Shown one piece after another: positions 34,821 to 42,752 of a stretch of DNA of 64,000 nucleotides (its first letter is position 1; each line of letters begins with the position of its first letter). The notes beneath the pieces are model-generated. The model searched no databases. It was not told the DNA's origin and saw only the letters and a program-made list of their open reading frames with translations. The position numbers were made by a program, and so were the translations under genes. Source of the DNA: Bacteroidales bacterium WCE2008 (GTDB taxonomy: Bacteria > Bacteroidota > Bacteroidia > Bacteroidales > UBA932); assembly GCA_900167925.1 (NCBI GenBank), contig FUZM01000003.1, forward strand, positions 186,001 through 250,000, written 5' to 3'.

Positions 34821-35778
34821 TTCCAGCCTCCTTATCTATTTCTCTCTGATATGTTTCAGTAACGAATCTGACCGCTTCAGGGACAGCTTTCGCAAGTTCT
34901 TCTTCCGTGGCTGTCATCTTGGCGAACTTGACATAATCCGAAGTCTCGAAAAGTTCCTTCAGGCCGAGATAAAGCTCGGCAGGGACTTCTTTTCCCTTCA
35001 GTCCGTCGAGTATTTCGGCGGTCGTCATTTCCATCGCGTCAACCCCGTAGCGGGATACTATATAGCTTCTCAGCACGTCCGTCACTTCGGAGTAGAACAG
35101 TTTCTGCTTTTCCGGAGCCCAGAGTCTGTCGCCGCGGAGGCCGTCCAGCTTGCGGAGCGCCCGGATATGGGCCGGCTCGTCCGGTTCCGGAGCGTCTTTC
35201 TTCGGCCTGCGGATAAGATATACGATCAGCAGGACCAGCAAAGCTATTCCGGCCAGGATTCCTATATAAGGGAGAATCTCCACGAAGGTCAGAGGATAAC
35301 CTATCTGCTTGCGGATATCGTGCACTTCGAAGGTTTCAGGGTCCACGGAAGGAGCCTTGACCTCCAATGTCTGAGGGTTGAAGACAAGAGTATCGATCTT
35401 CTCGCCGTCTTCGCTTCTGAGAAGATATATAGGCTGGAGTCCGTGCTTACCTTCTTCGAAAGAAGTCACCACGATCGAGGCCTGGATATCATACAGATTC
35501 TTGTCTTTCGAGACTCTTACAGTATCCATGATCCAGGAGCCGACTGTCTCCACGCTGTCGGTGAGATGCCCCTGATAGTCCGGGAATGCGAATCTCGTCC
35601 CCTCCTTGACATCCCTGAGCAGCACTCCGTACTGGAGCTGGTCGCCGATGAGCACGGAGTCTCTTTTCTGCAGCTGACGCAGGAATGAGCCCTCCATCTC
35701 TATACGGTCTCCGTCTCCGGCGTATGCCGAAATGGCAAACGCCGTAAAGACTGCTATCAATGACAATATCTTTTTCAT
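34810..35778 (-). CDS. One-span membrane protein of the bat operon
   Basis: A 322-residue protein with a signal peptide (MKKILSLIAVFTAFAISAYA), an exported region of about 145 residues, a membrane helix at about 168-189 (YIGILAGIALLVLLIVYLI in part), and a cytoplasmic C-terminal part with helical, charged sequence. It resembles the extra membrane proteins commonly found between DUF58 and batA in Bacteroidota; I cannot name its family with certainty. It sits 1 nt after the DUF58 gene and overlaps batA by 11 nt. Confidence 0.75.
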   Translation of the reverse strand: MKKILSLIAVFTAFAISAYAGDGDRIEMEGSFLRQLQKRDSVLIGDQLQYGVLLRDVKEGTRFAFPDYQGHLTDSVETVGSWIMDTVRVSKDKNLYDIQASIVVTSFEEGKHGLQPIYLLRSEDGEKIDTLVFNPQTLEVKAPSVDPETFEVHDIRKQIGYPLTFVEILPYIGILAGIALLVLLIVYLIRRPKKDAPEPDEPAHIRALRKLDGLRGDRLWAPEKQKLFYSEVTDVLRSYIVSRYGVDAMEMTTAEILDGLKGKEVPAELYLGLKELFETSDYVKFAKMTATEEELAKAVPEAVRFVTETYQREIDKEAGNVL

Positions 35779-35779
35779 C

Positions 35780-36670
35780 CTATCTCTTGTTGAACAGGGC
35801 CATCAGCCCTTTTACATAGTCCTCGTCCGTCGAGATGCTTACGCTGTCGATGCGATAGCGGTTGAACAGTCTCGTGGCGGACTCGTCCGCATTGCGGAAC
35901 CATGCTTCATACTTCCGTCTCACGCTGCGGCTGTCTGTGTTGATCCATGCGGATTCCCCTGTCTCGGAATCCTTGACATTGACCAGCCCGACAGCAGGAA
36001 TCGTCGCCTCTCTCGGGTCTTTTACCCGGATGACTGAAAGGTCATGGCGGTTGGCGGCAACCTTGAGGGCGTCTTCATAAGCCGGATTGCCGTTCCGGTC
36101 GACGTCCAGCATGTCCGAAAGCACGAAGGCCGTACATTTTTTCTTCAGGGCGCCGGTAAGATAGCGCAGAGCCTCCGAGACATCGGTACCGTCGGATTCA
36201 GGGGTGAACTCCAGAATCTCGCGGATTATGTGCAACAGGTGGCTGCGGCCCTTCTTCGGGGCTATGAATTTCTCCACCTTGTCGCTGAAGAACAGGGCTC
36301 CGACCTTATCGTTGTTGATCGTTGCGGAGAATGACAATACTGCCGCAATCTCCGCGATCAGATCTCTCTTGGTCTGCACACGAGTGCCGAAAAGACCCGA
36401 GCGGCTGACATCGATCAGCAGCACGACGGTCAGTTCCCTCTCCTCCTCGAACACCTTGACATACGGAGCATGCATACGGGCGGTGACGTTCCAGTCCATA
36501 TTGCGGACGTCGTCGCCGTACTGATACTCACGCACTTCGCTGAACGCCATACCGCGGCCCTTGAAGGCTGAGTGGTACTGGCCCGCAAAGATCTGGTGCG
36601 AGAGGGCGCGGGTCTTTATTTCTATCTTTCGGACCCGCTTGAGGAGATCGCTGGCACTTCTGCTTTCCAT
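35780..36670 (-). CDS. DUF58-domain protein of the bat operon
   Basis: A 296-residue DUF58 protein, with hallmark GRGMAFSEVREYQYGDDVRNMDW in outline and a vWA-like strand LLIDVSRSGLFGT (DxSxS). DUF58 proteins pair with MoxR ATPases, and here the gene follows moxR with a 1-nt overlap. No membrane helix is evident. It probably acts as an adaptor in a MoxR-vWA chaperone or maturation system. Confidence 0.9.
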   Translation of the reverse strand: MESRSASDLLKRVRKIEIKTRALSHQIFAGQYHSAFKGRGMAFSEVREYQYGDDVRNMDWNVTARMHAPYVKVFEEERELTVVLLIDVSRSGLFGTRVQTKRDLIAEIAAVLSFSATINNDKVGALFFSDKVEKFIAPKKGRSHLLHIIREILEFTPESDGTDVSEALRYLTGALKKKCTAFVLSDMLDVDRNGNPAYEDALKVAANRHDLSVIRVKDPREATIPAVGLVNVKDSETGESAWINTDSRSVRRKYEAWFRNADESATRLFNRYRIDSVSISTDEDYVKGLMALFNKR

Positions 36671-37659
36671 TATGGAACCATTACGGCGTTAAGCACATCG
36701 GAGATTATCTCTTCCGACGTCACGTTCTCAGCCTCGGCCTCGTAGGTAAGTCCGATACGGTGCCTGAGGACTTCGTTGCAGACGGCACGCACATCCTCAG
36801 GGATGACATAGCCTCTGCGTTTGATGAATGCATATGCCTTGGAAGCCATCGAAAGGGAGATGCTGGCACGAGGGGACGCTCCGTAGGAAATGAGATCCTT
36901 GAGCTTGCCAAGGCCATACTCCTTAGGGGTTCTCGTGGCATATACTATATCTACTATATAACGTTCGATCTTTTCGTCCATATAGACCTCGCGGACGATG
37001 TTCCTTGCTCGGACGATGTCCTCCGGCTTCACTACCGGATTGGCATGAGGGAATTCTCCGGAGTTGTTCATCCTGATGATCATGCGCTCCTCTTCTTTCT
37101 TCGGATAATCCACGACGACCTTGAGCATGAAACGGTCGACCTGGGCCTCTGGAAGAGGGTAGGTACCTTCCTGCTCGATCGGGTTCTGGGTAGCCATCAC
37201 GAGGAACGGATCTGGAAGACTGAACGTTTTGTCTCCGATAGTGACCTGATGCTCCTGCATCGCCTCGAGAAGGGCCGACTGTACTTTTGCAGGGCTTCGG
37301 TTGATCTCATCAGCAAGTACGAAATTAGCGAAAACAGGGCCCTTGTGCACCTCGAATCCTTCGTTCTTCTGCGAATAGATCATAGTACCGATCACATCGG
37401 CAGGAAGGAGATCAGGAGTAAACTGGATCCTGCTGAACTTTGCATCCACGGCCTGCGCGAGTGTATTGATGGCCAAAGTCTTCGCAAGGCCCGGAACACC
37501 TTCGAGAAGGATGTGTCCGTTTGCGAGCAGACCTATCAGAAGATTCTCCACAAGAGCCTTCTGGCCTACAATCACCTTTCCCATCTCCAGGGTCAGCATA
37601 TCCACGAAGGAGCTTTCCTGCTGGATGCGGTCGTTCAATTCTTTAATATTAACGTCCAT
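36670..37659 (-). CDS. moxR: MoxR-family AAA+ ATPase
   Basis: MoxR (329 aa from the chosen start), an AAA+ ATPase heading the bat operon. Walker A is G54-V-P-G-L-A-K-T61, Walker B is FVLADEINR, and sensor/arginine-finger regions follow (ATQNPIEQEGTYPLPEAQVDRF in part). The open frame continues upstream to 37854, but that part overlaps the opposite gene truA. I start at MDVNIKELNDRIQ (37659), where the MoxR domain begins. It is thought to remodel partner proteins with the vWA and DUF58 proteins downstream. Confidence 0.94.
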   Translation of the reverse strand: MDVNIKELNDRIQQESSFVDMLTLEMGKVIVGQKALVENLLIGLLANGHILLEGVPGLAKTLAINTLAQAVDAKFSRIQFTPDLLPADVIGTMIYSQKNEGFEVHKGPVFANFVLADEINRSPAKVQSALLEAMQEHQVTIGDKTFSLPDPFLVMATQNPIEQEGTYPLPEAQVDRFMLKVVVDYPKKEEERMIIRMNNSGEFPHANPVVKPEDIVRARNIVREVYMDEKIERYIVDIVYATRTPKEYGLGKLKDLISYGASPRASISLSMASKAYAFIKRRGYVIPEDVRAVCNEVLRHRIGLTYEAEAENVTSEEIISDVLNAVMVP

Positions 37660-37674
37660 ATCAATAAATTTTAA

Positions 37675-37682
37675 TACTTTTG
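37675..37682 (+). promoter_or_regulatory. -7 element of truA
   Basis: TACTTTTG matches TAnnTTTG exactly. It stands 8 nt before the chosen truA ATG (37691), so the mRNA may be leaderless or nearly so. It supports 37691 over the longer open frame. Confidence 0.5.
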
Positions 37683-37690
37683 TACCAACT

Positions 37691-38464
37691 ATGCGATACA
37701 GGATCACACTATCATACGACGGTTCCGGTTTCAGCGGCTGGCAGATCCAGCCAAACGGACCCTCAATCCAGGAAAGCCTGCAGAAAGCTCTGTCGACTCT
37801 TCTGAAAGAGGAAATTTCCGTCACAGGGGCCGGAAGGACGGACGCGGGGGTCAACGCGATTAATTACGTGGCGCATTTTGACGCTGCGCGTGCCTTCGAC
37901 ACCGCCGCAATCGGCTACAAAATAAATGCCATGATGCCCCCCGGAATCATAGTTCACGGCATATCAGAGACATCCCCGGACTTCAATTCCAGATTCGATG
38001 CGGAATCCCGGGAATACATGTATTTCCTCAACCGGAAAAAGGACCCGTTCGCAGAAAGATTCTCATACAGATTCACCTATCCGCTCGATGTCGAAGCTAT
38101 GAACAAGGCCGCATCCTATATTCTCGGGACAAGGGACTTCAGCTGCTTCGAGAAGACCGGCGGCAACAACAAGACTTCGATATGCACCGTCACCGAGGCC
38201 TCATGGAAGAGCTACACTCCGGACCATGTCAGGCTCATGGGTTACCCTTCAGGCGAAGACTATCTGGTATTTACCGTCAGGGCCGACAGGTTCCTGCGCA
38301 ACATGGTCAGGGCCATCGTCGGCACCCTTCTTGAAATCGGTCGCGGAAAGCATGATCCGCAGTGGATGAAAGAAGTTCTGGATTCGCATGACCGTTGCGC
38401 CGCCGGGGACTCGGTCCCGGGCCATGCCCTATTCCTCACTGAAATCAAATATAAGGATAAATAG
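37691..38464 (+). CDS. truA: tRNA pseudouridine(38-40) synthase
   Basis: TruA (257 aa) isomerises uridines 38-40 in tRNA anticodon stems. It starts MRYRITLSYDGSGFSGWQIQ; the catalytic Asp is in GAGRTDAGVNA. The open frame runs upstream to 37466 but overlaps moxR there, and the extra sequence is not TruA-like. The -7 box right upstream agrees with 37691. Confidence 0.95.
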   Translation: MRYRITLSYDGSGFSGWQIQPNGPSIQESLQKALSTLLKEEISVTGAGRTDAGVNAINYVAHFDAARAFDTAAIGYKINAMMPPGIIVHGISETSPDFNSRFDAESREYMYFLNRKKDPFAERFSYRFTYPLDVEAMNKAASYILGTRDFSCFEKTGGNNKTSICTVTEASWKSYTPDHVRLMGYPSGEDYLVFTVRADRFLRNMVRAIVGTLLEIGRGKHDPQWMKEVLDSHDRCAAGDSVPGHALFLTEIKYKDK

Positions 38465-38486
38465 TGGTTGTCCGGGAAATTTTTAC

Positions 38487-38494
38487 TATCTTTG
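38487..38494 (+). promoter_or_regulatory. -7 element of the exbB-exbD-tonB operon
   Basis: TATCTTTG is an exact TAnnTTTG match, about 60 nt before the exbB ATG and 23 nt after truA ends. No clear -33 TTTG was seen at the right distance. Confidence 0.5.
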
Positions 38495-38553
38495 CCAGAT
38501 ACTGGCACAATATGTGTCAACCCGGTATTTATAATTAAGTTGCAACACGAATC

Positions 38554-39204
38554 ATGACGTTTTTACAGACTCAGATGTCATTTTCTATCATCAGCCTCGC
38601 CACTAAGGGCGGTTGGCTCATGCTTGTACTTCTCGCGCTTTCAGTAATTGCCATCTATATCTTCGGAAAGAAGTGGTGGCTGATCCACAAGGCGGGAAAC
38701 ATCGACAAGAACTTTATGAACGATATCCGTGACTATATCCACGAAGGAAAGATAAAATCAGCGATTTCTCTTTGCGAGAAGTTCGACTCCCCTGTCGCCA
38801 GACTGGTGCAGAAGGGCATCGAGAGACTCGGACGTCCGCTGACTGACATACAGACAGCCGTAGAAAACGTCGGCAACGCCGAGGTGGCAAGACTTGAGAA
38901 GGGCCTTCCGCTGCTCGCCACAATCGCCGGCGGCGCTCCGATGATCGGATTCCTCGGAACCGTCATCGGTATGGTCCAGGCCTTCTTCAACATGTCCCAG
39001 GCAGGCAACAATATCGACATCACTCTGCTCTCCAGCGGTATCTACACCGCCATGATCACTACAGTGGGCGGTCTTATCGTCGGTATCGTGGCTTACTTCG
39101 GATACAACTACCTCACGTCGAATATTTCCGACCTCGTGTTCAAGATGGAGAGCGCTACCATCGATTTCATGGATGTACTCCACGAACCTGCAGCTGAAGA
39201 ATAA
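38554..39204 (+). CDS. exbB: ExbB/TolQ-type proton channel protein
   Basis: A 216-residue MotA/TolQ/ExbB-family protein. Three hydrophobic segments lie near residues 22-38, about 128-148 and about 168-188. The conserved LLATIAGGAPMIGFLGTVIGM region is present in outline. With ExbD it uses the proton gradient to energise a TonB partner. It is followed 3 nt later by exbD. Confidence 0.92.
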   Translation: MTFLQTQMSFSIISLATKGGWLMLVLLALSVIAIYIFGKKWWLIHKAGNIDKNFMNDIRDYIHEGKIKSAISLCEKFDSPVARLVQKGIERLGRPLTDIQTAVENVGNAEVARLEKGLPLLATIAGGAPMIGFLGTVIGMVQAFFNMSQAGNNIDITLLSSGIYTAMITTVGGLIVGIVAYFGYNYLTSNISDLVFKMESATIDFMDVLHEPAAEE

Positions 39205-39207
39205 GAT

Positions 39208-39621
39208 ATGGCGATAAAAAGACATACGAAGGTGCTCTCGGATATCGGGATGTCGTCAATGACAGACCTGGTGTTCCTGCTGCTCATCTTCTTCCTGATC
39301 ACCTCGACGCTCGTCAATCCGAACGCGCTGAAGCTTCTTCTTCCGAAGAGCACCGGCCAGGTTTCCGCCAAGGCGACAGTCAGCGTTTCGATCAAGGACT
39401 GGCATCAGGATGACATCTATTCGTACCACATCAACGGAAACGAGACTCCGGTTCCGTTCGAGCAGATTGAAGACGAACTTGTGGGACTCCTCAACAGCGA
39501 AGAGGATCCTACATTCTCGATATATGCCGACGAAAGCGTTCCTGTAAAGGAAGTCGTAGCGGTAATGAACATTGCCAAGAGAAACCACTACAAGGTGATC
39601 CTGGCGACCTCTCCGGAATAG
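39208..39621 (+). CDS. exbD: ExbD/TolR-type biopolymer transport protein
   Basis: ExbD (137 aa), with one membrane helix at about residues 19-38 bearing the essential Asp at D20 (MTDLVFLLLIFFL), and a periplasmic domain. It lies 3 nt after exbB and 6 nt before tonB, so the three are one operon. Confidence 0.92.
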   Translation: MAIKRHTKVLSDIGMSSMTDLVFLLLIFFLITSTLVNPNALKLLLPKSTGQVSAKATVSVSIKDWHQDDIYSYHINGNETPVPFEQIEDELVGLLNSEEDPTFSIYADESVPVKEVVAVMNIAKRNHYKVILATSPE

Positions 39622-39627
39622 GAAGAA

Positions 39628-40410
39628 ATGGAACAGTACAGACAGAAACGGACAAAGACTGAGAGGACGGGCACTGTGGCGGGAGTTGCGGTTGCCGTAG
39701 GAGTCCATGTCCTTCTGGCATTGTACGGAACCTTTACCGGACTGAACTACATCTACCCTCCGCCAGAGGAGCAGACTTTCCTGATTGATTTCACGGAAGT
39801 CGTGGAGGAACCTGTGAAGCAGGTGTACAACGGCTCTCAGCCGCATGCCGAAGAAGTGGACCGGACAAGACCGGTCGAGCTGGTGCAGAGTTCCCAGGCC
39901 CAGGAGAAAGGCCGTACGGCCAACAAGGCCAGAGAAGCTACGATGGGCGAAGACGGAGATGTGGAAAAATATGAACCGCAGAGGGAGAAGCCGATTGACA
40001 ACCGCGCGCTTTTCCATGCTGCAGACAACAAGACTGACAAAGATACGCTCGCTCCTCAGACAGCGTCTGACATAAGCGAGTCGCTGAAGGCCGGACACGC
40101 TATGGGAAACACACCGTCCGGAAAAACTACTGGAGAGCCTAATGCCCACCTTAAGGGCAGACATGTGCTCGGTAACATACAAAGGCCTGAATACAATGTT
40201 CAGGAATCCGGAATTGTAGTAGTAACAATCTCGGTTGACCGATATGGCAATGTTGTAAAAGCCGTTCCGGGCGCCGATGGTACTACGGTGACAGACAAGA
40301 ACCTCTGGACTGCTGCCAGAAAAGCGGCTATGGAAACTCATTTCAATCAGAAATCTGATGCGCCAGAACAGCAGCAAGGGACAATTACTTACATTTTTAA
40401 TCTTAAATAA
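39628..40410 (+). CDS. tonB: TonB-family energy transducer
   Basis: A 260-residue TonB-like protein: a short basic N-terminus, one membrane helix (about residues 17-37), a polar periplasmic linker, and a C-terminal TonB domain beginning near EYNVQESGIVVVTISVDRYG. Proline content in the linker is lower than in enterobacterial TonB. With ExbB/ExbD it should power outer-membrane transporters such as SusC-type receptors; none is encoded in the window. Confidence 0.85.
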   Translation: MEQYRQKRTKTERTGTVAGVAVAVGVHVLLALYGTFTGLNYIYPPPEEQTFLIDFTEVVEEPVKQVYNGSQPHAEEVDRTRPVELVQSSQAQEKGRTANKAREATMGEDGDVEKYEPQREKPIDNRALFHAADNKTDKDTLAPQTASDISESLKAGHAMGNTPSGKTTGEPNAHLKGRHVLGNIQRPEYNVQESGIVVVTISVDRYGNVVKAVPGADGTTVTDKNLWTAARKAAMETHFNQKSDAPEQQQGTITYIFNLK

Positions 40411-40457
40411 CAGCTTTAAAGCAATTAATTTTTAATCGCCCGTGAGGGTTTAAGACT

Positions 40458-41819
40458 ATGGAAGAAAATAACAAAGGCGGATTTTCCGCAGAAGGAAGGA
40501 AACTAAGGCCGAGACGGCCGAGAATTTCCGGCACACACTCAGAAAAGGTGGAATACGATCGTCCACAAAGAAACTTCGAAGACAGACCACGCAGAAATTA
40601 CGGTGACGGCGAAGACCGTCCACGCAGAAACTATGGCGATGGCCGTCCAAACAGGAACTATGGTGACAACCAGGAGCGCAGAAGCTACGGCGACCGCTCC
40701 CAGAGGTCATATGGTGACCGTCCACGCAGGAACTATGGTGATAACCAGGAGCGCAGAAGCTATGGCGACCGCCAGCAGAGATCTTACGGAGACCGCTCTC
40801 AGAGATCATACGGCGACAACCAGGAGCGCAGAAGCTACGGTGACCGTCAGCAGAGATCTTACGGAGACCGTCCTCACAGACCATACGGCGACAACGATCG
40901 CAGAAGCTATGGCGAGGGCAGACCAAGAAGGAATTTCAACGACAACCGTCAGGGAGGAAGACCGGCAGGACGCAAACCTGGATTCGCAGCAAAGCGTCAG
41001 GCTCCGCGTAAAGACGAGGGCATCAGCAAGATGCTGGCCCGCAAGCCGATAATCTCGGATATGCAGTTCTCCGACAACGATACCGTAAAGGCTCCAATCA
41101 AGGAGGAGATCAGACTCAACAAATTCATCGCCAACTCGGGAGTATGCTCGCGTCGCGAGGCTGACCAGCTTATCCAGGCCGGTGTAGTAACCGTCAACGG
41201 AGAAGTTGTTACCGAACTCGGTACCAAGGTCAACATCCTCAAGGACGAAGTCAAGTTCAACGGTGAGACCCTGAAGGGCGAAGAGAAAGTCTACATCATC
41301 ATGAACAAGCCGAAAGGCTACGTAACTACCGCCAGCGATCCTCACGCAGAAAAGACTGTGATGGATCTGCTCAAGGGCTGCACCGCAAGGGTATTCCCTG
41401 TAGGCCGCCTCGACAAGAGCACCACCGGCGTACTTATGTTCACTAACGATGGTGACATCGCAGAGAAACTTACCCATCCGTCATACGACAAGAAGAAGAT
41501 CTATCAGGTAATCCTCGACCGTCCGGTCGCACAGGAGGACTTCAACAAGATCCTCGCAGGTGTTGAGCTCAGCGACGGGCCTGTCGCAGCAGACGAGCTC
41601 GAGTACATCGACTCAGAGGACCACAAGAAGATCGGCATAGAGATCCACTCAGGCAAGAACCGCATCGTCAGAAGGATTTTCGAATCCCTCGGCTACGACG
41701 TAAAGGCTCTTGACAGGGTTTACTTCGCAGGCCTCACCAAGAAGGGCCTCAAGAAGGGCGAGTGGAGATTCCTCACTGAGGGTGAATCCAACATCCTCAA
41801 GATGGGAGCTTACATGTAG
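40458..41819 (+). CDS. RluB/RsuA-family pseudouridine synthase with Arg/Tyr-repeat N-terminus
   Basis: A 453-residue protein. The first 210 residues are low-complexity, with repeats of the RRSYGDR / RRNYGD kind. From about residue 216 an S4 RNA-binding domain begins (IRLNKFIANSGVCSRREAD), followed by the pseudouridine synthase domain with catalytic D319 in VGRLDKSTTG. Such enzymes modify 23S or 16S rRNA; the target here is unsure (RluB or RsuA type). Similar tails occur on Bacteroidota homologues. The tail may aid RNA binding or phase separation; that is inference. Confidence 0.9.
   Translation: MEENNKGGFSAEGRKLRPRRPRISGTHSEKVEYDRPQRNFEDRPRRNYGDGEDRPRRNYGDGRPNRNYGDNQERRSYGDRSQRSYGDRPRRNYGDNQERRSYGDRQQRSYGDRSQRSYGDNQERRSYGDRQQRSYGDRPHRPYGDNDRRSYGEGRPRRNFNDNRQGGRPAGRKPGFAAKRQAPRKDEGISKMLARKPIISDMQFSDNDTVKAPIKEEIRLNKFIANSGVCSRREADQLIQAGVVTVNGEVVTELGTKVNILKDEVKFNGETLKGEEKVYIIMNKPKGYVTTASDPHAEKTVMDLLKGCTARVFPVGRLDKSTTGVLMFTNDGDIAEKLTHPSYDKKKIYQVILDRPVAQEDFNKILAGVELSDGPVAADELEYIDSEDHKKIGIEIHSGKNRIVRRIFESLGYDVKALDRVYFAGLTKKGLKKGEWRFLTEGESNILKMGAYM
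40560..40960 (+). repeat. Low-complexity repeat encoding RSYGDR-type units
   Basis: Short units (21-33 nt) encoding QERRSYGDR, QQRSYGDR and RPRRNYGD recur a dozen or so times. Several units are near-identical in DNA, so copy number is likely to vary between strains. Confidence 0.85.
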
Positions 41820-41824
41820 TCTCT

Positions 41825-42727
41825 ATGGCGGAGAATAAAACTACAGGCAGACACAGAGCTGGATTTGTCAACATCATCGGTAACCCGAATGTCGGCAAAT
41901 CCACGCTCATGAATGCCCTTGTCGGCGAGAAACTGTCCATCGTGACGGCGAAAGCCCAGACTACCAGGCACAGGATCATGGGAATCGTCAACGGTGACGA
42001 CTACCAGATTGTCTATTCCGACACTCCGGGTATCCTCAAGCCTAACTACCGTCTCCAGAAGAACATGATGGATTTCGTGGACGCCGCCATCGGCGACGCG
42101 GACATCATCCTCTATGTGACGGACGTCGTCGAGAAGGCTGACAAGAACGCCGATTATATAGCCAGGCTGCAGAAGCTCGAATGTCCTATAATCCTGGTGA
42201 TCAACAAGATAGACATCAGTGACCAGACTAAGGTCGGGGAACTGATGGGATGGTGGAAGCAACAGCTTCCAAAGGCCGAAATCTTCCCTGTCTCAGCGCA
42301 GGAGAAGTTCAACCTCGAAAACGTCTATGAGGCTATCGTAAAGAACCTTCCGGAATCCCCGGCATGGTTCGACAAAGATGCCTTTACCGACAAGAACCTC
42401 AGATTCTTCGCTTCGGAGATAATAAGGGAAAAGATCCTTCTCAACTATGACAAGGAGATTCCTTATTGTTGCCAGGTAGAGATCGAGACCTTCAAGGAAG
42501 GCGAGGAAAGGTACGATATCAGTGCCGTAATCTACGTGATGCGGAACAGCCAGAAAGGCATCCTCATCGGCAAGGCCGGCGCTGCGCTGAAGAAACTGGG
42601 CACTCAGGCCAGGATCGAGATGGAAGATTTCTTCCAGAAGAAAGTATTCCTGAGTATGTTTGTAAAGGTTGATCCGGACTGGAGGGAGAGCCGCAAGGAA
42701 CTCCGCAGATTCGGATATGAAGAATAA
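41825..42727 (+). CDS. era: GTPase Era
   Basis: Era (300 aa), a GTPase with a C-terminal KH domain that acts in 30S subunit maturation. P-loop G19-N-P-N-V-G-K-S26, switch DTPGILK, NKID (about 122) and the KH domain from about residue 210 (EEDFFQK region). It is 5 nt after the pseudouridine synthase, so both ribosome-assembly factors are probably co-expressed. Confidence 0.96.
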   Translation: MAENKTTGRHRAGFVNIIGNPNVGKSTLMNALVGEKLSIVTAKAQTTRHRIMGIVNGDDYQIVYSDTPGILKPNYRLQKNMMDFVDAAIGDADIILYVTDVVEKADKNADYIARLQKLECPIILVINKIDISDQTKVGELMGWWKQQLPKAEIFPVSAQEKFNLENVYEAIVKNLPESPAWFDKDAFTDKNLRFFASEIIREKILLNYDKEIPYCCQVEIETFKEGEERYDISAVIYVMRNSQKGILIGKAGAALKKLGTQARIEMEDFFQKKVFLSMFVKVDPDWRESRKELRRFGYEE

Positions 42728-42752
42728 TAAGCTAAAACAAGTGAGGTAACAG

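Noticed and set aside
39256..40377. 373-codon minus-strand frame across exbD and tonB
   Set aside because: Opposite two coherent operon genes and without domain features.
40560..40960. CRISPR-like short repeats
   Set aside because: The repeats are in frame inside a coding sequence, have no unique spacers, and encode a low-complexity tail.
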